This document shows, one piece after another, positions 30,296 to 41,900 of a stretch of DNA of 64,000 bases. Position 1 is the first letter of the stretch. Every line of letters begins with the position of its first letter. Origin of the DNA: Macrostomum hystrix (taxonomy: Eukaryota > Platyhelminthes > Macrostomidae). The position numbers and the translations under genes are program-made. The stretch lies in the NCBI GenBank assembly GCA_950097015.1, contig CATNEN010000039.1, positions 13,238,501-13,302,500 on the forward strand, written 5' to 3'. The notes below the pieces were generated by a model. It did not search any database. It saw only the letters and a list, made by a program, of their open reading frames with translations, and was not told where the DNA came from.

Positions 30296-31350
30296 GACCA
30301 ATGTCTAACAGGTGATCAGTGTCTAACAGGTGATCAGTGTCTAACAGGTGATCAGTGTCTAACAGGTGATCAGTGTCTAACAGGTGATCAGTGTCTAACA
30401 GGTGATCAGTGTCTAACAAGTGATCAGTGTCTAACAGGTGATCAATATCTAACAGGTGATCTATATGTCTAACATGTGATCAATGTCTAACAGATGATCA
30501 GTGTCTAACAGGTGATCAGTGTCTAACAGGTGATCGGTGTCTAACAGGTGATCAGTTTCTAACAGGTGATCAGTGTCTAACAAGTGATCAGTGTCTAACA
30601 GGTGATCAATATCTAACAGGTGATCTATATGTCTAACATGTGATCAATGTCTAACAGATGATCAGTGTCTAACAGGTGATCAGTGTCTAACAGGTGATCA
30701 GTGTCTAACAGGTGATCAGTGTCTAACAGGTGATCAGTGTCTAACAGGTGATCAGTGTCTAAGAAGTGATCAGTGTCTAACAGGTGATCAATATCTAACA
30801 GGTGATCTATATGTCTAACATGTGATCAATGTCTAACAGATGATCAGTGTCTAACAGGTGATCAGTGTCTAACAGGTGATCAGTGTCTAACAGGTGATTG
30901 GTTTCTAACAGGTGATCAGTTTCTAACAGGTGATCAGTGTCTAACAGGTGATCAGTGTCTAACAGGTGATCAGTGTCTAACAAGTGATCAGTGTCTAACA
31001 GGTGATCAATATCAAACAGGTGATCTATATGTCTAACATGTGATCAGTGTCTAACAGGTGATCAGTGTCTAACAGGTGATCAGTGTCTAACAAGTGATCA
31101 GTGTCTAACAGGTGATCAGTTTCTAACAGGTGATCAGTGTCTAACAAGTGATCAGTGTCTAACAGGTGATTAATGTCTAACAGGTGAACAATGTCTACCA
31201 TGTGATCAATGTCTAACAGGTGATCAATGTCTAACAGGTAATCAGTGTCTAAGGGGTGATCAATATATCCAGCGGGTGATTAATGTCTAACAGGTGAACA
31301 ATATCTAACAGGTGATCAGTGTCTAACAGGTGAACAATATCTAACAGGTT
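30296..31350. repeat. 18-bp minisatellite, copy 1
   Basis: About 58 units of TCTAACAGGTGATCAGTG with a superstructure: a block carrying GTGATCTATATGTCTAACATG recurs four times (near 30,460, 30,620, 30,800 and 31,020). Near 31,250 is a distinctive AAGGGGTGATCAATATATCC, also found at 61,617 in copy 2. It ends in unique DNA at about 31,350. Confidence 0.96.
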
Positions 31351-31822
31351 GTAGCCTAACAAACAATTAAATTGTCAACAAAGGTTTACAAAGTAATAAT
31401 TTTCCAACAATTGCACTTTAATCATCTAAGCTTAACGTGTACTTGTTTGTTTTTTTCAAAACAAGAGAAAAAAATGTGTTTACGTTATGAAAACGTTTTG
31501 AAAACTAAAGAAGCGTGTAATGTTAACAATTGAAAATACATAGGCAACATATTCTGATGTTGGACAATAATACTATAAATTAAAATAATTTTTTGAGAAC
31601 CTTAAAACCCTTTTGTACAATCGATACTATACAAAAGTGGAAGCAGATTAAAAATTATTTAACAAAAAATTGAATACTTTTGTGAAGCATATATTGCAAA
31701 GCAACAAGTTCTAAAATGATAAATAAATAAGGAAGCGGATCCGCATATACTACTGACCAAACTGACCAAGAAACTTTCTTGTAAACTTGTAAACTTACAT
31801 TGCACGATCTGGTCCATTAGTG
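31351..31822. other. Unique spacer between duplication copies
   Basis: AT-rich DNA with no counterpart elsewhere in the window; on the minus strand it would be 3' UTR and downstream flank of the SLC35A-like exon. No clear AATAAA close to that stop codon was found on the minus strand. Confidence 0.55.
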
Positions 31823-32011
31823 TCAAAGATTGTACATGTATTGCGCAATCACTACAAACACCAGTGAAAGAAAAAAATAAACATTTAGCTGCAAATGAAA
31901 GATGAGAACTGATGATATTGTTGTGAGTACCATAGCAGACGACACTAGGAATAATTTACTGATGTTGGAGGCGAACTTCATGATAACACCCATGATCATA
32001 CCGCCGATGGC
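31823..32011 (-). CDS. Terminal exon of an SLC35A-family nucleotide-sugar transporter
   Basis: After TTTCACAG at 32019-32012 the minus strand encodes 62 residues and a TGA at 31825-31823, in phase 0. The translation contains GGMIMGVIMKFASNISKLF, SAMVLTTISS and a C-terminal hydrophobic run ending QYMYNL. These match the last two membrane helices of CMP-sialic acid/UDP-galactose/UDP-GlcNAc transporters: the GxxxxVVxKYxDNIxKxF...IVxSTxAS pattern of SLC35A, with Phe-Ala in place of the Tyr-Ala/Thr-Asp pair. These proteins carry nucleotide sugars into the Golgi by antiport with the nucleoside monophosphate. No other exon is recognised to the right within this window. Either the gene has a huge intron containing duplication copy 2, or this is an exon cut off by rearrangement. 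Confidence 0.75.
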   Translation of the reverse strand, partial: AIGGMIMGVIMKFASNISKLFLVSSAMVLTTISSVLIFHLQLNVYFFLSLVFVVIAQYMYNL

Positions 32012-32049
32012 CTGTGAAACGGCGAATGCAATGATTAATTAGCGAAATT

Positions 32050-32770
32050 GACTATAATCTACCAGATTTATCTACTAGAATCTAACAGATTCATCTACTA
32101 GAATCTACTAGGATTATCTACTAGAATCTACCTGATTTATCTACTAGAATCTACTAGGATTATCTACTAGAATCTACTAGGATTATCTACTAGAATCTAC
32201 TAGGATTATCTACTAAAATCTAACAGATTCATCTACTAGAATCTACCAGATTCATCCACTACAATCTACCAGATTTGTCTACTAGAATCTACCTATCTAC
32301 TTCTATTATTTATTATTTATTTACTAGAATCTATCCGATCTTTCTACTAGAATCTACCAGATCTATTTACTAGAATCTACCAGCATTATCTACTAGAATC
32401 TACGAGATTAATCTACTAGAATCTACCAGCATTATCTACTAGAATCTACCAGATTTATTTACTAGAATCTACCAGATTTATCTACTAGAGTCTACCAGCA
32501 TTATGTACTAGAATCTACCAGCATTATCTACTAGAATCTACCAGATTTATTTACTAGAACCTACCAGATTTATCTACTAGAGTCTACCAGATTTATCTAC
32601 TAGAATCTACCAGCATTATCTACTAGAATCTACCAGATTTATTTACTAGAATCTAACAGATTTATCTACTAGAGTCTACCAGCATTATGTACTAGAATCT
32701 ACCAGATTTGTCTACTAGAATCTTCCAGATATATCTACTAGAATCTACCAGATTTATCTACTAGAATCAA
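32050..32770. repeat. 23-bp minisatellite, copy 2
   Basis: About 31 units of the ATCTACTAGAATCTACC family, much more diverged than copy 1 (AGATTTATT, AGGATT, AACAGATTC and a broken piece near 32,295-32,330). It begins 38 bp beyond the acceptor side of the SLC35A-like exon and marks the left edge of duplication copy 2. Confidence 0.93.
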
Positions 32771-32935
32771 CTTCGAAATGCTCAGATTCTGGCATTTTGA
32801 CTTTGCTATATTCGAAATTGATTCAATAATACTCGTAGATGTTGTATTTTAAATTAATATTCTGCTTCCTGGAAATCGATACAATTTTGGAGTAATTTTA
32901 TGGTATGTAGCTTAAACGGTGTGTTATTCACTCAA

Positions 32936-33192
32936 TCGTGAATAATAATTCGGCATGTTCACATGTAGTGCAATTGACACAAGCGAGCCCCAACGCCGAG
33001 CACAGCTCACCGTGTATTTAGCGCTAACAAATATACGGGCACGCTCTAAGTCTCACAAGACCTTTGAGGACTGTAGCATTTGTGGGCAACAACAGCAGTC
33101 TATGGTAACAAGACAATAAGCGCACATCACCGAGCATAGCTACCTACATGCATACGAATAGCTAAAAAACAATTAGCTAACAAATAGCTTAC
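32936..33192. other. Copy 2-specific upstream DNA
   Basis: About 260 bp with no match to the corresponding 300 bp of copy 1. No gene seen. It directly abuts the shared promoter-proximal block that starts ACACACACTCAGC. Confidence 0.6.
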
Positions 33193-33235
33193 ACACACAC
33201 TCAGCATTTGGCAAGTCAGGAGAGACGGAGTCGGT

Positions 33236-33267
33236 CACGTGATCAGCCCCGAACGGAAATATAAATA
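33236..33267 (+). promoter_or_regulatory. Core promoter of secreted Cys-rich gene, copy 2
   Basis: CACGTG (33236-33241) and TATAAATA (33260-33267) with spacing identical to copy 1. The upstream CRE of copy 1 is absent because the DNA beyond 33,193 is unrelated. Confidence 0.6.
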
Positions 33268-33426
33268 TCGACGCTGGTTAGCCTGCTAAATCACGCGCCT
33301 GTGGGAATCCTTCTTCAGGACAGAGCAACGCCCAATTCTTATTATTTTGCTTCAGACGCTCAAGACTTTTAGTTGCTTTCAGACCAGACCTGTCAGCAGC
33401 GGAGAAACAGACAACAGGCAAAGAAT

Positions 33427-34020
33427 ATGAACAGTTTCACAACAGTTCTGCTGCTGCTGCTACTTGCACTGTCGATTTCAACCACTGGTAAGTTGAAGCC
33501 AAGCTCTTATATTGTCTTATTGAAAGTCTCGCAATAGACAGGAGAAGAAAAAAGACACTAATTATTTTTATCTCCAGATGCAGCAACTATCTCCTCAGGC
33601 CAGCGTCGCCTAGTTCGCAGATCTAACGTAAACGCTGCTGACTACGATCCGAGCCTCACAAAGTTTACTGACGACTGTCCGAATGGCTACATTGCCCATC
33701 TGAAGTTTAACGCCAGTAAGTCCTCTGGAAGAATTTGGATCAATCACATATACTGTTTCGCCAATCGATTTCCTAATTCAATTCCAGCAACTGGCCTATT
33801 CGGCTGCGCCATCAGAACGCCGGAGATTTGCTTCGTGTTGTGCGAGATGATGCGCAGCGACAACTGGGATCCCACTAACGTGGTGTCCATTCTGGATAAC
33901 AGAGAATTCGACGGCTGGTACTGTAGGGCCCTGCCTCAATACGCCACCAGACCGTGCTTCTACAAGTCCAAGTACGAGACTCTGCTTGATGTGAGGCAGA
34001 TGTACACAAGAGATCGATAG
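33427..34020 (+). CDS. Small secreted six-cysteine precursor protein, copy 2 (three exons)
   Basis: Exons 33427-33487, 33578-33715 and 33788-34020 have the same lengths, splice sites and phases as copy 1 and predict 143 aa. Comparing coding sequences by eye I find two differences: a synonymous GGT to GGC at Gly28 and TAT to CAT giving Tyr61His. The signal peptide, the RRLVRR site and all six cysteines are intact, so both copies look functional. The introns differ at only a few bases. As with copy 1, no family is recognised. Intact frames and conserved core promoters suggest dosage increase or recent duplication rather than pseudogene formation. Confidence 0.85.
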
Positions 34021-34087
34021 ATGTACTACTAGCCAGATTACTGCCAGAACTGTGCGGAACTGTCCGGAGGCTCTGCAGATCGACATT

Positions 34088-34093
34088 AATAAA
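34088..34093 (+). terminator. Polyadenylation signal, Cys-rich gene copy 2
   Basis: AATAAA 67 nt after the stop, as in copy 1. Confidence 0.7.
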
Positions 34094-35946
34094 CAATAGT
34101 AAAAATGCAACTCGTATATGCTTTGCAATGCAGTGAAAATATTATCTCCGATTGCTGGCGTGTGCGTGTGTGTGCTTGAATTCTTTAGGGCCTAAGCATA
34201 ATCGATTAATGTCTTAACTCCAGTGAAATATATGAAATACATTAATATTCTAATAACCAAATATAGTTTTGGCAATTCAACAAAATACCCGAAGATGACA
34301 GCAATGACTGAAAACGCAACCACTAAAACATGGCCTAAGTAATTATGGCATTTCTTGTGTATTAACTCAAATAGACGATAAATGGCTACAGATATATAGC
34401 CATATAGATATATAGATTATAGATAGATAGATATAGATAGATTGATTGATAGATGGAATTTTCGCAAGGCAAAGTTGAAAAAGTACATTTATAGGATTCC
34501 ACAAGAAAACTTTTTTTAGCCATCAGTTGAAGGACAGCCCGGGCATCGGAAATTCCTGCCCGTTTCGCCCCCGAAAATAATCCTACAATTTCGCAGACAA
34601 ATTACCGGCGCAAGGAATGCAAATCTAAAAATGGCTGATGTGCTATGTCCCAGCAACTAAAGTGATTACACTCACTGCGGCCATTCATGCTAGCAAGGGC
34701 TAGGGCTAGGGCTAGCAAGATCTGCAGAAATCAAGAAATCAAAGACGTTCTAGAAATTATTTGTCCAAGCTACGAATATTACGCGATCCTACATAAAAAT
34801 CCCAATCAAACACGGTTTCCAAGAAACACGAAACTAAATAATTCAAACGTCAGAGAGTAATCTTCTAAAAATTAACATTTCTAATTCATCAGACTAAATT
34901 AGAATGATTAGATAAACGGGTTCTCAGAATGAGTATTACTTAGAAATTCAGCTTGAAAAAAATCTTTCAAAATTATATTTCCTAGAAATTTTATTGCTTA
35001 AAGAGATGATAACTTGAACACTCAGGTGTTTTGAAAAAGAAAGATTTCTTGGAAAACGTGCACTTTCTTTGAGTAACACTCTTTATATTGTTAATTTATC
35101 AACTTTTGAACCGATACGAATTCGCTAATGAGGCTTATATTATATGTCCTTGTCACCAGGGTCTTCGACAAAAAACTGCTGAATATCTCGACATGCTGAC
35201 TTGGACAACTAACAAATTAGTTAATCATAAGCTTTGATTCCGTCAATTATTTGATATTTCAGAGTAGGAAATTTCTTATAATATTCCGTCACGGACGTGA
35301 TCCGTGTTCTTTGACTTTTATTTATATCAGATGCCACTTAAAACAATTTCAGGCCAATATAGAAACCTTCGCAATAATGGCCTTGTGTTGTAAGGTGACA
35401 ATTGAAGTGCTCTTGTGAGATTGTAAAAGCGACTTTTATTTAGACTTTCTCTTTGGTTAATGAAATTCAAAGTTTTATTTTTACATTATTCTTTATTAAT
35501 ATTAGTAGAATTTAATAATCAAATTGATATTTCAATTCCATGCCTACCGAGACATTTTTAAAGGTTCCTAGATTGTTTTAAATTTAACACACCGTAATAT
35601 AAGGAAAATCACAATCGAACATTATCCGAAATCTACATGCAACTGACATATTTAACAAATCACTTTTCAGAATCAGCCAAGATTATAATTGGATCTGACA
35701 GACTCATAAATTAGCATCATTACTTTCTAGATATTGCTGTTAAGTGTACCAACGGAAGCTTTTAAACAATGAACAGAAGCAGTTAATGATTATCAATAAA
35801 AGTATATGACTTTCGAAGCGACTGCCGACAGCAATTGGAGAAAGTGGTTCGAGTATAAAACTATAGGCGATAAACAAATGGCTTCGTGTAATGAGTAGCA
35901 CTACTCATACCCAAGTAATCTCGGAAATGAATATTCGTATGGATTA
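34094..35946. other. AT-rich unique DNA of duplication copy 2
   Basis: Counterpart of 21,302-23,186, about 98% identical by eye. It includes a shortened GATA microsatellite (34,385-34,452) and differs by a 24-bp deletion near 35,230 and a short insertion near 35,632. No gene supported. Confidence 0.7.
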
Positions 35947-38900
35947 TGCAACCTAGGGACTGTAGGATGTTTAGGGAGTATGCAATCTGGGGAATGTAGG
36001 ATGTTTAGGGAGTATGCAATCTGGGGAATGCAGGATGTTTAGGGAGTATGCAATCTGGGGAATGTAGGATGTTTAGGGAGTATGCAATCTGGGGAATGTA
36101 GGATGTTTAGGGAGTATGCAATCTGGGGAATGTAGGATGTTTAGGGAGTATGCAATCTGGGGAATGTAGGATATGTAAGGAGTATGTAATCTGGGGAATG
36201 CAGGATGTTTAGGGAGTATGTAATCTGGGGAATGCAGGATGTTTAGGGAGTATGTAATCTGGGGAATGTAGGATGTTTAGGGAGTATGTAATCTGGGGAA
36301 TGCAGGATGTTTAGGGAGTATGCAATCTGGGGAATGTAGGATGTTTAGGGAGTATGCAATCTGGGGAATGCAGGATGTTTAGGGAGTATGCAATCTGGTG
36401 AATGTAGGATGTTTAGGGAGTATGCAATCTGGGGAATGTAGGATGTTTAGGGAGTATGTAATCTGGGGAATGCAGGATGTTTAGGGAGTATGCAATCTGG
36501 GGAATGTAGGATGTTTAGGGAGTATGCAATCTGGGGAATGCAGGATGTTTAGGGAGTATGCAATCTGGTGAATGTAGGATGTTTAGGGAGTATGCAATCT
36601 GGGGAATGTAGGATGTTTAGGGAGTATGTAATCTGGGGAATGCAGGATGTTTAGGGAGTATGTAATCTGGGGAATGCAGGATGTTTAAGGAGTATGCAAT
36701 CTGGGGAATGCAGGATGTTTAGGGAGTATGCAATCTGGGGAATGTAGGATGTTTAGGGAGTATGCAATCTGGGGAATGCAGGATGTTTAGGGAGTATGCA
36801 ATCTGGGGAATGCAGGATGTTTAGGGAGTATGCAATCTGGGGAATGTAGGATGTTTAGGGAGTATGCAATCTGGGGAATGCAGGATGTTTAGGGAGTATG
36901 CAATCTGGGGAATGTAGGATGTTTAGGGAGTATGCAATCTGGGGAATGTAGGATGTTTAGGGAGTATGCAATCTGGGGAATGTAGGATGTTTAGGGAGTA
37001 TGCAATCTGGGGAATGCAGGATGTTTAGGGAGTATGCAATCTGGGGAATGCAGGATGTTTAGGGAGTATGCAATCTGGGGAATGTAGGATGTTTAGGGAG
37101 TATGCAATCTGGGGAATGTAGGATGTTTAGGGAGTATGCAATCTGGGGAATGCAGGATGTTTAGGGAGTATGCAATCTGGGGAATGTAGGATGTTTAGGG
37201 AGTATGCAATCTGGGGAATGTAGGATGTTTAGGGAGTATGCAATCTGGGGAATGTAGGATGTTTAGGGAGTATGCAATCTGGGGAATGCAGGATGTTTAG
37301 GGAGTATGCAATCTGGGGAATGTAGGATGTTTAGGGAGTATGCAATCTGGGGAATGTAGGATGTTTAGGGAGTATGCAATCTGGGGAATGTAGGATGTTT
37401 AGGGAGTATGCAATCTGGGGAATGTAGGATGTTTAGGGAGTATGCAATCTGGGGAATGCAGGATGTTTAGGGAGTATGCAATCTGGGGAATGTAGGATGT
37501 TTAGGGAGTATGCAATCTGGGGAATGCAGGATGTTTAGGGAGTATGCAATCTGGGGAATGTAGGATGTTTAGGGAGTATGCAATCTGGGGAATGTAGGAT
37601 GTTTAGGGAGTATGCAATCTGGGGAATGTAGGATGTTTAGGGAGTATGCAATCTGGGGAATGCAGGATGTTTAGGGAGTATGCAATCTGGGGAATGCAGG
37701 ATGTTTAGGGAGTATGCAATCTGGGGAATGTAGGATGTTTAGGGAGTATGCAATCTGGGGAATGTAGGATGTTTAGGGAGTATGCAATCTGGGGAATGCA
37801 GGATGTTTAGGGAGTATGCAATCTGGGGAATGTAGGATGTTTAGGGAGTATGCAATCTGGGGAATGTAGGATGTTTAGGGAGTATGCAATCTGGGGAATG
37901 TAGGATGTTTAGGGAGTATGCAATCTGGGGAATGCAGGATGTTTAGGGAGTATGCAATCTGGGGAATGTAGGATGTTTAGGGAGTATGCAATCTGGGGAA
38001 TGTAGGATGTTTAGGGAGTATGCAATCTGGGGAATGCAGGATGTTTAGGGAGTATGCAATCTGGGGAATGTAGGATGTTTAGGGAGTATGCAATCTGGGG
38101 AATGTAGGATGTTTAGGGAGTATGCAATCTGGGGAATGTAGGATGTTTAGGGAGTATGCAATCTGGGGAATGTAGGATGTTTAGGGAGTATGCAATCTGG
38201 GGAATGTAGGATGTTTAGGGAGTATGCAATCTGGGGAATGTAGGATGTTTAGGGAGTATGCAATCTGGGGAATGCAGGATGTTTAGGGAGTATGCAATCT
38301 GGGGAATGCAGGATGTTTAGGGAGTATGCAATCTGGGGAATGTAGGATGTTTAGGGAGTATGCAATCTGGGGAATGTAGGATGTTTAGGGAGTATGCAAT
38401 CTTGGGAATGTAGGATGTTTAGGGAGTATGCAATCTGGGGAATGCAGGATGTTTAGGGAGTATGCAATCTGGGGAATGCAGGATGTTTAGGGAGTATGCA
38501 ATCTGGGGAATGTAGGATGTTTAGGGAGTATGCAATCTGGGGAATGTAGGATGTTTAGGGAGTATGCAATCTGGGGAATGTAGGATGTTTAGGGAGTATG
38601 CAATCTGGGGAATGCAGGATGTTTAGGGAGTATGCAATCTGGGGAATGTAGGATGTTTAGGGAGTATGCAATCTGGGGAATGTAGGATGTTTAGGGAGTA
38701 TGCAATCTGGGGAATGTAGGATGTTTAGGGAGTATGCAATCTGGGGAATGTAGGATGTTTAGGGAGTATGCAATCTGGGGAATGCAGGATGTTTAGGGAG
38801 TATGCAATCTGGGGAATGTAGGATGTTTAGGGAGTATGCAATCTGGGGAATGCAGGATGTTTAGGGAGTATGCAATCTGGGGAATGTAGGATGTTTAGGG

Positions 38901-41900
38901 AGTATGCAATCTGGGGAATGTAGGATGTTTAGGGAGTATGCAATCTGGGGAATGTAGGATGTTTAGGGAGTATGCAATCTGGGGAATGCAGGATGTTTAG
39001 GGAGTATGCAATCTGGGGAATGCAGGATGTTTAGGGAGTATGCAATCTGGGGAATGTAGGATGTTTAGGGAGTATGCAATCTGGGGAATGTAGGATGTTT
39101 AGGGAGTATGCAATCTGGGGAATGCAGGATGTTTAGGGAGTATGCAATCTGGGGAATGTAGGATGTTTAGGGAGTATGCAATCTGGGGAATGTAGGATGT
39201 TTAGGGAGTATGCAATCTGGGGAATGTAGGATGTTTAGGGAGTATGCAATCTGGGGAATGCAGGATGTTTAGGGAGTATGCAATCTGGGGAATGTAGGAT
39301 GTTTAGGGAGTATGCAATCTGGGGAATGTAGGATGTTTAGGGAGTATGCAATCTGGGGAATGCAGGATGTTTAGGGAGTATGCAATCTGGGGAATGTAGG
39401 ATGTTTAGGGAGTATGCAATCTGGGGAATGTAGGATGTTTAGGGAGTATGCAATCTGGGGAATGTAGGATGTTTAGGGAGTATGCAATCTGGGGAATGTA
39501 GGATGTTTAGGGAGTATGCAATCTGGGGAATGTAGGATGTTTAGGGAGTATGCAATCTGGGGAATGTAGGATGTTTAGGGAGTATGCAATCTGGGGAATG
39601 CAGGATGTTTAGGGAGTATGCAATCTGGGGAATGCAGGATGTTTAGGGAGTATGCAATCTGGGGAATGTAGGATGTTTAGGGAGTATGCAATCTGGGGAA
39701 TGTAGGATGTTTAGGGAGTATGCAATCTTGGGAATGTAGGATGTTTAGGGAGTATGCAATCTGGGGAATGCAGGATGTTTAGGGAGTATGCAATCTGGGG
39801 AATGCAGGATGTTTAGGGAGTATGCAATCTGGGGAATGTAGGATGTTTAGGGAGTATGCAATCTGGGGAATGTAGGATGTTTAGGGAGTATGCAATCTGG
39901 GGAATGCAGGATGTTTAGGGAGTATGCAATCTGGGGAATGTAGGATGTTTAGGGAGTATGCAATCTGGGGAATGTAGGATGTTTAGGGAGTATGCAATCT
40001 GGGGAATGTAGGATGTTTAGGGATGCAATCTGGGGAATGCAGGATGTTTAGGGAGTATGCAATCTGGGGAATGTAGGATGTTTAGGGAGTATGCAATCTG
40101 GGGAATGTAGGATGTTTAGGGAGTATGCAATCTGGGGAATGTAGGATGTTTAGGGAGTATGCAATCTGGGGAATGCAGGATGTTTAGGGAGTATGCAATC
40201 TGGGGAATGCAGGATGTTTAGGGAGTATGCAATCTGGGGAATGCAGGATGTTTAGGGAGTATGCAATCTGGGGAATGTAGGATGTTTAGGGAGTATGCAA
40301 TCTGGGGAATGCAGGATGTTTAGGGAGTATGCAATCTGGGGAATGCAGGATGTTTAGGGAGTATGCAATCTGGGGAATGTAGGATGTTTAGGGAGTATGC
40401 AATCTGGGGAATGTAGGATGTTTAGGGAGTATGCAATCTGGGGAATGCAGGATGTTTAGGGAGTATGCAATCTGGGGAATGCAGGATGTTTAGGGAGTAT
40501 GCAATCTGGGGAATGTAGGATGTTTAGGGAGTATGCAATCTGGGGAATGTAGGATGTTTAGGGAGTATGCAATCTGGGGAATGCAGGATGTTTAGGGAGT
40601 ATGCAATCTGGGGAATGTAGGATGTTTAGGGAGTATGCAATCTGGGGAATGTAGGATGTTTAGGGAGTATGCAATCTGGGGAATGTAGGATGTTTAGGGA
40701 GTATGCAATCTGGGGAATGTAGGATGTTTAGGGAGTATGCAATCTGGGGAATGCAGGATGTTTAGGGAGTATGCAATCTGGGGAATGTAGGATGTTTAGG
40801 GAGTATGCAATCTGGGGAATGTAGGATGTTTAGGGAGTATGCAATCTGGGGAATGTAGGATGTTTAGGGAGTATGCAATCTGGGGAATGCAGGATGTTTA
40901 GGGAGTATGCAATCTGGGGAATGCAGGATGTTTAGGGAGTATGCAATCTGGGGAATGTAGGATGTTTAGGGAGTATGCAATCTGGGGAATGTAGGATGTT
41001 TAGGGAGTATGCAATCTGGGGAATGTAGGATGTTTAGGGAGTATGCAATCTGGGGAATGCAGGATGTTTAGGGAGTATGCAATCTGGGGAATGCAGGATG
41101 TTTAGGGAGTATGCAATCTGGGGAATGTAGGATGTTTAGGGAGTATGCAATCTGGGGAATGTAGGATGTTTAGGGAGTATGCAATCTGGGGAATGTAGGA
41201 TGTTTAGGGAGTATGCAATCTGGGGAATGTAGGATGTTTAGGGAGTATGCAATCTGGGGAAAGTAGGATGTTTAGGGAGTATGCAATCTGGGGAATGCAG
41301 GATGTTTAGGGAGTATGCAATCTGGGGAATGTAGGATGTTTAGGGAGTATGCAATCTGGGGAATGTAGGATGTTTAGGGAGTATGCAATCTGGGGAATGT
41401 AGGATGTTTAGGGAGTATGCAATCTGGGGAATGCAGGATGTTTAGGGAGTATGCAATCTGGGGAATGTAGGATGTTTAGGGAGTATGCAATCTGGGGAAT
41501 GTAGGATGTTTAGGGAGTATGCAATCTGGGGAATGTAGGATGTTTAGGGAGTATGCAATCTGGGGAATGCAGGATGTTTAGGGAGTATGCAATCTGGGGA
41601 ATGCAGGATGTTTAGGGAGTATGCAATCTGGGGAATGTAGGATGTTTAGGGAGTATGCAATCTGGGGAATGTAGGATGTTTAGGGAGTATGCAATCTGGG
41701 GAATGTAGGATGTTTAGGGAGTATGCAATCTGGGGAATGTAGGATGTTTAGGGAGTATGCAATCTGGGGAATGTAGGATGTTTAGGGAGTATGCAATCTG
41801 GGGAATGTAGGATGTTTAGGGAGTATGCAATCTGGGGAATGCAGGATGTTTAGGGAGTATGCAATCTGGGGAATGTAGGATGTTTAGGGAGTATGCAATC

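Larger units (their letters stand above)
19440..31350. repeat. Segmental duplication, copy 1
   Basis: An 11.9-kb block whose order (23-bp array, secreted-protein gene, AT-rich unique DNA, 34-bp array, unique, 19-bp array, unique, 18-bp array) is repeated from 32,050 in the same orientation. Unique parts from 20,400 to 23,190 match 33,193-35,950 at roughly 98-99% by eye, with small indels, for example a 24-bp segment near 22,465 missing at about 35,230. The segment 20,095-20,395 has no match in copy 2. Confidence 0.95.
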
